A stretch of 64,000 bases of DNA from Eurosta solidaginis (Eukaryota > Arthropoda > Insecta > Diptera > Tephritidae), in the NCBI RefSeq assembly GCF_040869045.1, contig NC_090321.1, positions 128,517,689 to 128,581,688 of the forward strand. The letters run 5' to 3'. Below the pieces are notes generated by a model. It saw nothing but the letters and a program-made list of their open reading frames with translations, was not told where the DNA came from and ran no database searches. The translations under genes and the position numbers were made by a program. This document shows positions 1 to 11,899 of this stretch, in pieces. How positions within the stretch are numbered: the stretch's first letter is position 1; the number at the start of each line of letters is the position of its first letter.

Positions 1-1266
1 GGAGCCAGCAGGTGGCTGCCGGTTATAAAATGTCCTGGGGTTAGTGGTTCCAGATCCGTTGGGTCGTTTGACCCTGGACTAAGAGAGCGCGAATTGAGGC
101 ACGCCTCAATGCGGCACAAAAGTCTTTGGAACTCCTCCATAGTATACTTATGGGGAGACGCGACCTTTTTGAAGTGGCTTTTGAAGCTCTTCACTCCCGC
201 CTCCCACAAGCCGCCCATATGTGGCGCGCCGGCGGGAATAAAATGCCAAGTTAATGATTGATGGCTATACCTGGAGACTGTTTTGTCTCGGCTTTCTGCC
301 AGGAAGGCTTTGAATTCCGATCGTAGAGATCTGGAAGCTCCGACAAAGTTCGTACCATTGTCGGAGTAGATGTTTTTCGGACATCCTCTTCTCCCGATAA
401 AACGCGAAAAGGCTGCGAGGAAGCATGGATTGGTTAGGTCACTAGTGGCTTCTAGGTGGATGGCCTTAGTGGAGATACAGACAAATAGGCATACGTAGCC
501 TTTGGACAGTCGACATCCCCTACCGCGGTAGCTTTTGATGTCGAAAGGCCCCGCAAAGTCTACCCCGGTATTGGTGAACGCGTTCGCAGGGAAGGGTACC
601 CATAAGTTGGGACTGTGCCTGCTTTCGATGAATAGTGCAGGTTTTGCAATTTTGGATGACGGCTCTGATCATGGTCTTGACATTCGGTATCCAGTATTGG
701 GTTCGGATGAGACGGAGCATGAGCTGGTTCTCGCCATGAAGGGAGTCATGATGAGCCATCATAACTGTAAGGCGAGACAGCCTACAGTTGTAAGGCAAGA
801 TGATCGGATGACGCTCGTTGTATGACATGTCTTTTGACGCCCCTAGACGCCCCCCTGTTCTAATAATATCATCTTTGTCGATATATGGGTTTAGGGACAG
901 TATTTCACTCTTTCGATCGATAGGTTCCCTATTTTTCAATTTTAAATATTCTGTCCCGTAAAATTGTTTCTGGCAGACTCGTATTAATGCTTGAGTCGTT
1001 GCCTTAATCTCATCGGCTGAGATTATACATGACCTTTCGTGGAACATTGCTTTAGTTTTTGGGTGAGTTCTTTTATAAAACCTCCTAACATAGGATAGAA
1101 CCTTCAAAGCCCTGGGTAAATTTGAAAAACGGTCGAGAATATCTACCTGATCTACCCTTGTCGTGGCATATGTTTGTGCCCTCTTCTCCTCAATTGACGT
1201 TTTGTATTCGGTCTCTTGTGCTGGCCAGTGGGAATTGTTTTCTTGCAGCCAAGAAGGTCCCTGCCA
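1..1266 (-). pseudogene. pol: BEL-1 integrase, truncated by window edge
   Basis: Continues from the RNase H nonsense codon. The open frame 1107-520 has the zinc-binding HHCC region (HHDSLHGENQL ... CKTCTIHRK). A frameshift at about 530-545 precedes the catalytic core, whose frame is then open to base 1. The second and third acidic residues of the DDE triad are visible (YSDNGTNF near 370; GGLWEAG near 200). The match to BEL-2 integrase continues past the place where BEL-2 carries a SINE, so this copy shows the uninterrupted target site. Confidence 0.9.
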
Positions 1267-3306
1267 CTACAACGAATTGTTGACCAACTCTGATGCAAGT
1301 AGTCCTCTGCTTCCTAGATCCGCTGGATTAGATTCCGAGTCCACGTGAAGCCAGTCCTTGCTACCGACCATATCGACGATCTTAGTGATTCGGTGTGCGA
1401 CGAAGGTTGACCAGGAACAGGGCGGCTTTCTTATCCATGCGAGTACGATGGTTGAATCCGTCCAGAGGTGAACTTTTGCTGGTCCCAGATGAATGTTTCT
1501 GAATATTGATTCCATGATCTCTGCAAGCAGCACGGCGCCGCATAGTTCTAAACGTGGTAGCGAGATGGTTTTCACTGGAGCTGCTCTGGTTTTCGCTAAA
1601 AGTAAGTGTATGAAAACCTGATCGTTTCTTTTCACGCGCATGTATATCGCTGCCGCATATGCTTTCTCGGAAGCGTCACAGAAGCCGTGGATTTCTATGT
1701 CGTCTTCCGGTGAAAAATTTACCCACCGCGGTATCCTAATGTTACCTATTTCGCTATAGTGTTGGGTGAAATTTTCCCACCGTTCTAAGGTAGTTGGGGA
1801 GACAGGTTCATCCCATCCGGTGCCCTCTAACCAGATGTTCTGCATTAGTATTTTTGCTACTATGACCATTGGTGCAAGCCAGCCTAAAGGATCGAAAAGT
1901 TTGGCTATAGCGGATAGGATTGCGCGTTTGGTGATGTTCTCGCCATTCTCTAAAACTCCTGCGGTGAAGTAAAACATGTCTGAATGCGCGTTCCATCGTA
2001 TTCCGAGTGCCTTCATCGAGCTAGCCTCTTCAAACGCTAGGAAGTCCTCGCTGAGCAAATCCGTTTTGGGGATTTCCTGAAGGATTTCCTCACAATTGGA
2101 TGTCCACTTGCGCAATGGAAAGTCAGCTGAGTGTAATGCTTCGCGAATCTCGTTCCCTGCTTTGATAGTTGACGCTATTGTATGCGTTCCAGATAAAACT
2201 TCGTCGACATACATACTTTCGCGTAATATACCCGATGCTATTGGGTGGGTATTTTCTACATCATCAGCCAATTGTAGAAGTGACCGTGTCGCGAGGTAGG
2301 GGGCGCAGTTTACACCAAAGGTGACAGTCTTTAGTTCGTAAAGACTGATGGGTTCGTTGGGGGATGTTGGATGGACAATTCTTTGAAATTTGGCGTGATT
2401 ATCGGTCACCCAAATCTGCCTATACATCTTTTCTATGTCGCTATTAAAGACAAAGCGGTATAGTCTCCAACGTAGAATTAAAATAGGCAAGTCTGCTTGG
2501 AGTACTGGACCTGGGTGGAGTATGTCGTTTAGACTAATGCCATTTGCTGAAGGACTTGACGCGTTGAAGACGACGCGCACCTTGGTGGTGGTATTTTCCA
2601 CCTTTACAACGGCGTGGTGGGGCAGGCAATAATTATCCGAATCGTCGGATGGCACATTATTTTTAATTTTTCTCATATGTCCAAGCGTTTCGTATTCGGA
2701 TAACACCCGAACATACTCTTTCCCTAACTCTTGGTTTTTCAGTAACCGCCCCTCATTTCTGAAGAAATGTGAACATGCGCGCTTTAGGGACGGTCCTAAT
2801 GCAATCTTCTCAGGGTAATCCTGCCTGAATGGTAGCGAAACTGTATATCTTCCACTTTCATCACGTTTTGTTGTGTCCTTAAATAATTGTTCACAATACC
2901 TTTCTTCTTCATTAAGCATTTTGTTTTTGGGAATATTTTCTACCTCCCAGAAAGCTTTTAATTGGTTGTCCAACGCAACTTCGTTGTAGAATGACATGAT
3001 GCTCTTCGTTGGACTCGGTGCTTCGATGCGACCGGTTAGTATCCAACCGAACACTGTCTCTTGGGCCAAGAGTGTATTTAGTATATTCTTTTTCAGACCG
3101 CTCAGTATAATTTGGAGATATATGTTTCCTCAAAGTATGAGGTCTACGTCTTCGTTGATGTAGAACCTTTTGTCTGCCAAAACCAAGTCTGGGAATGCCT
3201 GCATAGTCATGGCGTTGATATGGCAGGATGGAAGATTCCCAGTGAGTTTGGCTAGGACTAGAACGGGTGTAGTCAGGCTGAAGCAGGCATCCATTGGTGA
3301 ACGTAA
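1267..3306 (-). pseudogene. pol: BEL-1 pol: reverse transcriptase and RNase H, broken
   Basis: The long open part is 3069-1267 (600 codons); homology extends upstream to the Gag stop and contains a TGA near 3131. RT motifs are clear (NSDIEKMYRQIWV, then the active-site box). The box reads YVDE where YVDD is expected, so the second catalytic aspartate is lost; BEL-2 has YLDD here. RNase H follows (GFCDASEKAYAAAIYM, PRLELCGAV, WTDSTIVLAW). The frame ends at a TAG at 1269-1267 that replaces a Trp codon of BEL-2. Divergence from BEL-2 is spread evenly, so these are old sister copies. Confidence 0.92.
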
Positions 3307-4822
3307 TTAAATTTTGGATGCCTCTTTCACCTGAGCTGACACCGCATTTGTGATGCCTGAAACTCGGGCATGCATTTTTCTCGCTGGCAAATTGATTCTG
3401 CGTTTCAGTCTTTCAGTTATGAAGGAACATTCAGACCCTGAATCAATTAATGCCCGTGCGGAGAAGTCGGTACCATTATGGCGAATGTGTGCGCGAGCAG
3501 TTCCTAATATCACGCCTGTGCTGGAATTGGCATGACAGGATTTTACATTCTGGTTCGCAGATTGTCGCGCCTGTGCCAAAGTTGTTTGGGTATTATCCGC
3601 ATCTTTGAAAGGATTGCGTACAGCCGTGTGCTGAGATGTATCCGCATGCAGGAGCGTGTGGTGACGAGAGTGGTATTTGGAACAGTTGTAGGAACTGGTG
3701 CACTTTGTCACGGTGTGTGCTGGGGATAAGCAATTCAGACAGCCACTTGTGGATTTTATAAATTTAATCCTTTCTACTGGGGTTAACTCGCAGAAGCGTG
3801 AACAGTTGCGTAATCTGTGTTCAGGGGATTTACACATTTTACAAATTGATTTTATTGTTTGCTTGGATACTTTCGTTTGAAAAGCACCAAGTCTTTTCGT
3901 AGGGGTTTTTGACGATTGTCGCGACGCGTTTTGTTTTTGCACTTTCGAAGTGGCATGCCCTGTAAAACCAGACACTGTTTCATGTGTCTGAAACCGATTA
4001 GACAGGAATTTATCCATATCCTCCCACTTGGATATGTCCATTTTATGGTCTATACTTTGCTCCCAAAGAGCCAGCGTGCTCTCTGGTAACTTGGTTGAGC
4101 TTAGATAGGTCAGGATTGCATCCCAATTGGAAGTGTCAATTTTGTGGCATTTGAGGAACGAAATACAATTATTTATATCATTTTGCAGCTTTTCTATTGA
4201 ACTGCCACACTCATTTTCTACCTTTTTTAAGCTAAATAAAATTTGTAGTTGTGTGTTAACTAAGATGCGTTTGTTTTCGTATCTTTCACACAAGTTTTTC
4301 CAGGCCATCTCGAAACCTTCATTTGTGAGAGGGCATTTTTTAATGATATCTTTTGCTTCGCCCTGCTTTTTGTTGTTGAGATGGAATAACTTTTCCACCC
4401 CTTTCAAGCTGGAATTGTTTATATAAATTTACGTGAAAAGTTGGCCAAGACAGATAATCCCCTTTAAAAACTTCCGTGTCGCAAGCAGGGAGGCGAATTT
4501 TATGCGCATGAGGTTCTTGCTCAGGGTTGACGTTCTTGTCCTCTTTCTTGTATTTTTCTGCCTCAGCAGATATAGACGCTAGGCATCGCATGTAGATTGC
4601 GTATGCTGCTTTTTGCTTTTTTCTTACCGCCATAACGTCATCCCCTGACACCTCCTCAGATCCTAGTAGTGAATCAAACGCAGACTTTACCTTCTTCCAC
4701 AAGGACCGCAACTCTTCCTGCTGTATCGCAAGGGTGTGTTTGCTATGGTCGCTTTCCGGAATAAGGCTGTAATCTGTATCAAACTCTGCGATTAATTCTA
4801 CCAGTCTGATGTAGGTTTCCAT
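3307..4822 (-). pseudogene. gag: BEL-1 gag and protease, frameshifted
   Basis: Gag starts at 4822 (METYIRLVELIAEF), matching the BEL-2 start at 7407. A small deletion near 4440, just after the SWPTF motif, shifts the frame; the rest reads from 4407 to 3307. Two CCHC knuckles are visible (CKMCKSPEHRLRNC and CLNCLSPAHTVTKC); the third cysteine cluster has a Cys-to-Tyr change (CSKYHSRHH). The aspartic protease active site is DSGSECSF near the end. Reading stops at a TAA at 3307-3309, which in BEL-2 is a sense codon. Gag packages RNA into particles; the protease cuts Gag-Pol. Inactive as it stands. Confidence 0.9.
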
Positions 4823-5822
4823 GGTCTTATTTGAATTTATTAAAGAAATAATTGCTGATTAGAGAGATGGAACGATTTTGAGTAAAAATACCTGCCCAGC
4901 CGTAAATAAACACTATTGAAATTCGAAGCTTTATTATTTCTTTTTATATTGCAGACTTTTTGTCTCGGTAGCAACAACAACAGAGGTTTATTTTTCAACT
5001 TCTTGTCACAACAGGGACAGCAAAAAGGATTTATTTTTGGACTTTTTGTCACAGCAGCGAAAACAGCAAAAGATTTTATGTACAAATTTTTGTCTCAGCG
5101 GCAACAACAAAAAGGGGACCACTCGCCACCTCCACAAATAATGGGTGTATTTTTGAAGAAGTGAAAAAATGCGTGCGATATTGCAAAACAAGCGCCAAAA
5201 AAATTGTAAAAAGTGTTTAAAAAGTGAAGTGAGCACCGGATTAATTAATTAAATTGAACTTAAGTTCGTGTTTGTGAAGTACAAAAAAAACAACAACAAA
5301 AACCTATTTAGTATGGTGCGGAAAGTGAGGTTAGGTTACACTCTTCCTTGTGTTGTGTCTGGAAAACCTTACCACTGGTGGGGAGATAGACCAGATAATC
5401 ACAAGGACTGAAAATAAAGGCTAACAAACCGAGTGATTTAACCTTTGAAATTAGAAAAATAAATTGGTGCTCACTAAATCACTTCACTGTTTTCACTTTT
5501 ATTTTTAATTTTTCGCGGACTGCACGGGGTTTTTTTCTTTACTTTGCAAAAAACAACACTCAAAAAAAAAGTGGCAAGAAATATAAACTTACTTTGTTTT
5601 TGTGGAAAAATTGATGTGATGGCTGTGGCTCCGGCGGCTGCTAATGTCGTGTATAGTATCAAACTTCCAACTTTTTGGTGGTTCTGCTGGACTATGCTGT
5701 GACAAATAAACTTTTGATGATTTTTTTGTGGCAATTCGTGCAAATTTAGTAGTAGGCAAATGTGCTGTGTTGTGGACTGTATATATAAAGAGGCGCTTTT
5801 AGTTCCTGGTGAGGAGGACCAA
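4823..5822 (-). other. BEL-1 untranslated leader (primer-binding region to gag)
   Basis: About 1 kb without a convincing gene between the LTR and the gag start. On the minus strand it begins TTGGTCC right after the LTR, in the place of the primer-binding site. A block near 5335-5400 reads (minus strand) CCACCAGTGGTAAGG and is matched in the BEL-2 leader near 6930-6950. The stretch at 4940-5110 repeats a Gln/Asn-rich-looking unit (GGCAACAACAA-type) three times. Small ORFs here have no counterpart in BEL-2 and are taken as noise. Confidence 0.6.
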
Positions 5823-6332
5823 TGTTCGGCCTGGGTGCGTCTAAACCGGCAATGGGTAGGCGTACACGGGTCGATCTCGGGTTGATAGTGCACTCGAAAG
5901 AAATACGAGAAAGAAAACACCAAGAGGAATTCCTCGTTATAATAATGTATTTAATCGAATTGAATGGAAATGTACAATGTAAAGATGACAAGGGTTATTT
6001 TACCTGTGTAGCAAAGTACAGCGTTGATCCTTGGACGATGCGTATCGGTAGGCGGTTGATCGAAAAAGAGGCCGGTTGTGCCGTTGATGACAACCGCTAA
6101 GCCGCGAAAAGGTCCTCTGGTATTAAGGAGGGGAAAAACCACACACACAACCACCCTTACGTATAGGTGCATGGGTGCTGACAACCTGCACACACACATG
6201 CATGTGTACGCAACGCATGCATGTGCATGCATGCACACAAATGCGGCGTGAGTGTGGGTGGCTGGAAATATTATTAAAACATTAGGGAGGGGCGCCGTCA
6301 ATCAAGTGAAAGTTAGGCATTGGGCCTAAACA
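5823..6332 (-). repeat. 5' LTR of BEL-1
   Basis: Read on the minus strand it starts TGTTTAGGC and ends CCGAACA, i.e. the canonical TG...CA ends, 510 bp long. The LTR at 20031-20506 shares both ends and a central pyrimidine-rich block, but the two have diverged widely in the middle, where this copy carries alternating CA/TGCATG repeats (about 6140-6240). The leader that follows starts with TGGTCC, as in BEL-2. The open frames across it (5822-6100, 5951-6301) are incidental. Confidence 0.85.
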
Positions 6333-6494
6333 AGTAATATTGTAACCAGTTTATTTTACTTTTACCCAATAAATCATATCTTTTATAACGAGAAATCTCG
6401 TATTCTCTTATTTTATTCCAACCCGCTTATTCCCACTGAGATCGACCCCGGTGCGTCCACCTACCTCCAGGAGCAAACGCACCCCGGCCGAACA
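6333..6494 (+). repeat. 3' remnant of BEL-2 5' LTR
   Basis: These 162 bases match 20345-20506 with three substitutions by eye, and end CCGAACA followed by the TTTGGTCC leader. It includes AATAAA (about 6368), probably the LTR polyadenylation signal. The first two thirds of the LTR are missing, replaced abruptly by the BEL-1 LTR at 6332. The missing part should lie left of BEL-1, outside the window, if this is a simple insertion. Confidence 0.85.
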
Positions 6495-7406
6495 TTTGGT
6501 CCATCTTCACCAGGAATTTGGAATACAGTACCTATAAACAGTCCACATCACAAGATACCATAGCTGACCGCACACACTTCAGAATTCCTAACATAAAAAG
6601 TTAGCCGGAGAATTTTTGCCACAACCAAAAAAAGGCTATTATTTCATACCAGCGTGCAAAAGCACTGAGAGATCAAGCCATTTTGCCACATCAGCGACAG
6701 TATAAGAATCACCAAAAAAGTTCAAAGTAAGTGCAATATTTCTTGCCACATTTTTTTTGGTTCAAAACTAATAAATAAAAAAGTGCGAAAAATCGATTTA
6801 AAGTGCCATACGTGATTATAATTAACCGCGAAAAGTGTGAAAAAACTGTGTAGTGCCAAAAAGGAAAATAAGTACAAACGCGTTGCATTAACATTGTTTA
6901 AGATTCCTTGTGACTATCTGGTATGTCCCCCCACCAGCGGTAAGGCTCTCCAGACACAGCACAGGGAAGAGGTGCACATAACCTCACTTTCACAAAAAAA
7001 ATTCACGCCATTCGATTGCGGCATTGAATTTTCTTTTGCGTCACTATTACTTTCACTAATTTCTCTAATTAATCTTGTTACACAGTTTTGTTCTTTGTTG
7101 CATAAGATTTATTTCACGGTTTTCACACTTTTCGTCGAGTTTATATCAACGCGCGCACTTATTTTATAATAAAATTGAAGGTTGAAGTGACGAGTGGCCG
7201 CCCTTTACTTCGCACAATACACATTGGTGTTGATTCCCCCTGCTCCCTGTTTTAAGGCACAAATAATCTGCAAAGTCAGATAAAAATAAACAAATTAAAA
7301 GTAAGAAATCAATTATGCGTAATTTTAATAGTTCTTGGTTGGGTGATTCGCTCAGGTTTTCAAAGTTTTTACATCCCTTGGTTAATTTGCTCTCCACCTT
7401 TCAACC
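6495..7406 (+). other. BEL-2 untranslated leader
   Basis: Begins TTTGGTCCATCTTCACCAGG directly after the LTR, the position of the primer-binding site. Contains CCACCAGCGGTAAGG near 6931-6945, matched in the BEL-1 leader and, in a closely related form, in the BEL-3 LTR. The GGTAAG core looks like a splice donor. No supported gene; the ORFs 6837-7169 and 7164-7397 lack matches in BEL-1. Confidence 0.55.
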
Positions 7407-8447
7407 ATGAACATGGATTCTTACATTAGATTGGCCGATCGAATAATCGAATTCGAGGCCGATTTTAATGATATCAGTGCGGCTCTGCACGAGTGTGCAA
7501 TACAGCAAAAAGAGTTGCAAGCTAAGTGGGAAAAAGCAGAGAACGCCCTAGAGGAGTTGCTTGGCTCTGACACGCTCGACGCAAAGAAAATTGCAGCGGT
7601 CAAGATCAAGCATAAAGCTGCATATTCCGTATTTTTGCGATGCATGTCGAACATGGAGGAACTTCAAGCCAAATTGAAGCAGGAAAGAGATAGTCAGGTT
7701 CGACCTGAAGGAGGGCGTGCGCGTGAACAAAGTATCCGCCTGCCAGCTTGCGATACTGAGGTATTCAAGGGCGACTACCTATCTTGGCCAACGTTTCGTG
7801 ACCTGTTCACGGCCATCTATAAAAATAACAGTCGTTCCACCTTAACCAAAAAACCCAAGGTGAGGCAAAGGACATTGTCAAGAAATGTCCTTTGACAAAT
7901 GAAGGCTTCGAAACAGCCTGGAAAAACCTATGTGAGAGATTCGAGAATAAGCGGATTCTCGTAAACTCACAACTACAAATTTTGTTTAATCTAAAAAAGA
8001 TAGATAGCGAGTGCGGCAGCTCAATCAAAACCTTACAGCGCGACATAAATAATTGTTTAGCATCCTTAAAAACACATCAGATTGACGTTTCAAATTGGGA
8101 TGCGATTATTACTTATTTATGTTCGACAAAATTTCCCGAGAATACGTTGGCTCTATGGGAGCAGAGCATTGATCACAAGACGGACATATCCAAGTGGGAG
8201 GATATGGACAAATTCTTGTCAAATCGTTTCCAGACACTTAAAACCGTGTCTGGTTTTACAGGGAATGCCACGTCTAACGTGCAAAAGTCAAACACGTCGC
8301 GCCAGTCGACAGAAACCCCTACAAAAAGACTTGGTGCTTTTCAAACAAAAGTAACCAAACAAACAACAAAAGCAATGTGTAAAATGTGCAAATCTACGGA
8401 GCACAGATTACGCAACTGTTCACGTTTTGCGACCTAAACCCGGTAGA
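7407..8447 (+). pseudogene. gag: BEL-2 gag, two frameshifts
   Basis: Starts at 7407 (MNMDSYIRLADRIIEFE). The N-terminal 140 residues are helical and charged, ending at SWPTFRDLFTAIY. A deletion near 7835 shifts the frame; the rest is read from 7892 onward (TNEGFETAWKNLCERFENK). A second small deletion near 8430 falls after the first zinc knuckle (CKMCKSTEHRLRNC) and moves the frame to the protease segment. BEL-1 has its own independent frameshift very close to the first of these. Confidence 0.9.
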
Positions 8448-9028
8448 AAGGATTAAATTCGTCAAATCCACAAATGGCTGCCTGAATTGTTTATCCCCAG
8501 GAACCACAGTGACGAGGTGCACCAGTTCGTACAACTGTTCCAAATGCCACTCTCGTCACCACACGCTGCTGCATGCGGACACACTTCAGCAACCGGCGGT
8601 GCGCAACCTTTTCAAAGATGCGGATAATATCCCATCACCTTCGGTACAGGCACGGAAAAGACAGGAATCGGGACAACCACCTTCATCTACGAACCAGAAT
8701 GTCAAATCCTGCTATGCCAATTCCAGCACAGATGTGCTATTAGGAACTGCTCGCGTACACATTCACCAAAATGGTACCGACTTCTCCGCACGGGCATTAA
8801 TTGATTCTGGGTCTGAATGTTCCTTTATAACTGAAAGACTGAAACGCAGAATCAATTTGCCAGCGAGGAAAATGCATGCCCATGTCTCAGGCGTCACAAA
8901 TGCGGTGTCACCTAAGGTGAAAGAAGCATCCAACATCGAATTACGTTCATCAGTGGATCCCTGCTTCAGCCTGACTTACGGGTGTAGCGAAACTCACTGG
9001 GAAACTTCCATCCTGCCATATCAACGCA
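8386..9028 (+). pseudogene. pol: BEL-2 zinc knuckles and aspartic protease
   Basis: The open frame continues Gag after the frameshift: a second knuckle that has lost its histidine (CLNCLSPGTTVTRC; BEL-1 has His), a third cysteine/histidine cluster (CSKCHSRHHTLLH) and the protease site LIDSGSECSF. Near 8980-8990 a deletion relative to BEL-1 changes frame, so the open frame to 9318 is out of register with Pol after that point. Confidence 0.85.
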
Positions 9029-11050
9029 ATGACTATGCAGGCATTCCCAGAATTGGTTTTGGCAGACAAGAGGTTCTACGTCAACGAAGACGTAGACCTC
9101 ATACTTGGCGGAGACATATATCCCCAAATTATAATGAGCGGTATAAAGAAGAATGTGTTAAACACATTCTTAGCCCAAGAGACAGTGTTCGGTTGGATAC
9201 TAACCGGTCGTATCGAATCACCGAATCCAACGAAGAGCATTATGTCTTTCTACAACGAGGTTGCGTTAGACAACCAACTCAAAGCTTTCTGGGAGGTAGA
9301 AAATGTACCCAAAAATAAAATATTAAATGAAGAGGAGAGGTATTGCGAAAAATTATTTAAAGAAACAACGAAATGTGATGAAGATGGAAGATACACAGTA
9401 TCACTACCATTCAGGCAGAATTACCCTAATAACATTAATTTAGGACCATCCCTGAAACGAGCATGCTCTCAATTCTTCCGGAATGAGGGGCGGCTAATAA
9501 AAAACCCAGTTTTAGGTAAAGAATATGTTCGAGTGTTGTCAGAATATGAAACTCTTGGACATATGAGAAAATTAAAAAGGAATATCCCATCCGACGATTC
9601 GGATCATTACTTCCTGCCCCACCACGCCGTTATTAAAGCGGAAAGAATCAATACAAAGGTACGCGTAGTATTCAATGCCTCGAGCCCTACGGCCAACGGT
9701 AATAGCTTAAATGATATTCTACTCCCAGGCCCAGTTCTACAAGCCGATCTACCCATCCTTATATTACGATGGAGACTATACCGTTTTGTCTTCAATAGCG
9801 ACATCGAAAAGATGTATCGTCAAATTTGGGTGAACGAAAATCACACCAAATTTCAACGCATTGTATATCGCACTTCCCCGAATGACCCTATTAGTCTCTA
9901 CGAATTAAAGACGGTTACCTTCGGAGTGAATTGCGCACAATATCTCGCGATTAGAACGCTCCTACAACTAGCAGATGACGTCGCAAGTTCACACCCTACA
10001 GCGGCTAGCATACTGCGAGAATACATGTATCTAGATGACGTGTTAGCGGGTGGACATACGATCACATCGACCATTAAAGCCAGAGATGAAATTCGTCAAG
10101 TCATACACTCCGCGGGCTTTCCACTTCGCAAATGGACATCCAATTCAGAGGACATTCTAAGGGACATCCCCAAAGCAGACCTCCTCAGTGAAAACTTCCT
10201 GGCCTTCGAAGATACCAGTTCAGTTAAAGCATTAGGAATTCGATGGAATGCCCTCTCCGATTTATTTTATTTTAAAACAGGGACGCTGGACAACCCGGAA
10301 AACATTACAAAGAGAGCGATACTATCAGCAATCGCCAAACTTCTCGATCCATTAGGATGGCTTGCGCCAATGGTCATTGTGGCCAAAATACTCATGCAGA
10401 GTATTTGGTTAGAAGGCACCGCTTGGGACGACCCAGTATCGACCAGTACGCTCGAAAAATGGAAAACCTTCACCGACCAATACCATGAAATCGATAAAAT
10501 CAGGATACCTAGATGGGTCAACTTTTCTCCAGGAACCGACATCGAGATCCAGGGATTTTGTGACGCATCCGAGAAGGCCTACGCAGCAGCCATTTACATG
10601 CGCGTGAAAACGGATAACGACATCTGGACAAACCTGCTGCTAGCAAAAACCCGAGTAGCCCCGATGAAAACCCTGTCGCTTCCACGATTGGAACTTTGCG
10701 GAGCCGTACTGTTAACGGAAATCGCCGAATCAATTTTCAGGAACCTTAAATTGGGACCAGTGAGAGTTCACCTGTGCACGGATTCAACGATCCTCCTCGC
10801 ATGGATAAGGAAACCGCCTTGTTCCTGGTCCACTTTCGTCGCACATCGGATCACCAAAATCATCGACATGGTCGGAAATAAGGACTGGTTGCCCGTAAAT
10901 TCAGAATCAAACCCAGCAGATTTAGGTAGCAGAGGATTACCTGCGTCTGAATTGGTCAACAATTCGTTGTGGTGGCAGGGACCTTCTTGGCTGCTTGGGA
11001 AGACACTTCCCAATGGCCAGCACAAGAAAGTGACTACATCACTTCCGTAG
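9029..11050 (+). CDS. pol: BEL-2 reverse transcriptase-RNase H, long open frame
   Basis: A 673-codon open segment without lesions, the best preserved BEL sequence here. The Met at 9029 is internal; coding homology starts upstream in a shifted frame. It contains the BEL spacer (QETVFGWILTGRIE), RT (FNSDIEKMYRQIW, active box YLDDVLAG), and RNase H (GFCDASEKAYAAAIYM, PRLELCGAVLL, CTDSTILLAWI). Both catalytic aspartates of RT are present. It ends where a frameshift separates it from the integrase, which opens at 10969 in another frame. It cannot act alone since gag, integrase and LTR are damaged. Confidence 0.88.
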   Translation: MTMQAFPELVLADKRFYVNEDVDLILGGDIYPQIIMSGIKKNVLNTFLAQETVFGWILTGRIESPNPTKSIMSFYNEVALDNQLKAFWEVENVPKNKILNEEERYCEKLFKETTKCDEDGRYTVSLPFRQNYPNNINLGPSLKRACSQFFRNEGRLIKNPVLGKEYVRVLSEYETLGHMRKLKRNIPSDDSDHYFLPHHAVIKAERINTKVRVVFNASSPTANGNSLNDILLPGPVLQADLPILILRWRLYRFVFNSDIEKMYRQIWVNENHTKFQRIVYRTSPNDPISLYELKTVTFGVNCAQYLAIRTLLQLADDVASSHPTAASILREYMYLDDVLAGGHTITSTIKARDEIRQVIHSAGFPLRKWTSNSEDILRDIPKADLLSENFLAFEDTSSVKALGIRWNALSDLFYFKTGTLDNPENITKRAILSAIAKLLDPLGWLAPMVIVAKILMQSIWLEGTAWDDPVSTSTLEKWKTFTDQYHEIDKIRIPRWVNFSPGTDIEIQGFCDASEKAYAAAIYMRVKTDNDIWTNLLLAKTRVAPMKTLSLPRLELCGAVLLTEIAESIFRNLKLGPVRVHLCTDSTILLAWIRKPPCSWSTFVAHRITKIIDMVGNKDWLPVNSESNPADLGSRGLPASELVNNSLWWQGPSWLLGKTLPNGQHKKVTTSLP

Positions 11051-11899
11051 AGGAAAAGAGGGCGAAGACCTGCGCAACAACAACAGTAAATACTACCGAT
11101 ATTCTCCAACGCTTTTCAGACCTACCTAGGGCTTTACGGGTGCTCTCATACGTTATGAGGTTCTACCGAAGAACTCACCCCAAAAAAAAAAAATCATTTC
11201 AGGTCAAGTCACCTTTAATCTCTCCTGATGAGATCAAATCAGTAACCCAACTCTTAATTAAAATCTATCAGAAACAACACTATAGTTCCGAATATAAAGA
11301 TCTAAAGGCCGGAAAACCAATTGCAGGGAAAAGTGCAATACTCTCACTTAATCCCTATCTAGACCAACATGGCATCATTCGGGTAGGAGGGCGACTCGGG
11401 GCGTCAAAGGACTTAGCCTTTAATGAACGCCACCCAATCCTCCTCCCATACAACTGCCGGTTATCCCGTCTGCCAGTCCTAATGTTTCATCAACAAAGTC
11501 TGCATGGGGAAAACCAACTCATGTTACGTCTGATACGCACCCAATACTAGATACCTAACATCAAAACCATGATTAGGGCAACAATTCACAATTGCAAAGT
11601 TTGCACTATACACCGAAAGCGTGCTCATACCCAACTTATGGGTATTCTCCCTCGCGAACGCACGACATTCAGCCGTGCATTTACGAATACTGGAGTCGAC
11701 TTCGCCGGACCCTTCGACATCAAAAGTTACCGCTGTGGAGGGTGTCGACTATCCAAAGGCTATGTCTGCCTTTTCGTGTGTTTTCCACACGAGCGATTCA
11801 TCTGGAGGCCACTACTGACCTCAGCACCCCATCATTTCTTGCGGCTTTTGCCCGTTTTATATCTAGACGCGGATGCCCGAAAGATATGTACTCCGACAA

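Larger units (their letters stand above)
1..6332 (-). mobile_element. BEL-1: BEL/Pao LTR retrotransposon, 3' part cut off by window edge
   Basis: On the minus strand the order is LTR (6332-5823), leader, Gag with zinc knuckles and DSG aspartic protease, reverse transcriptase, RNase H and integrase, then the window edge. This order, the A17-type protease after a cysteine-rich Gag, and the RT box of YVDD type are those of BEL/Pao elements. It is colinear with BEL-2 on the opposite strand (6333-12944). The copy is dead: two frameshifts, three nonsense codons and a changed RT active site. The 3' LTR would lie to the left of base 1. Its LTR abuts a truncated LTR of BEL-2, so BEL-1 probably inserted into the BEL-2 5' LTR. 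Confidence 0.9.

Noticed and set aside
4840..5236. Gln/Asn- and Phe/Leu-rich ORFs in the BEL-1 leader
   Set aside because: They follow from a GGCAACAACAA-type repeat in untranslated leader and have no counterpart in BEL-2.
5822..6301. ORFs 5822-6100 and 6301-5951 as genes
   Set aside because: Both lie fully inside the BEL-1 LTR.
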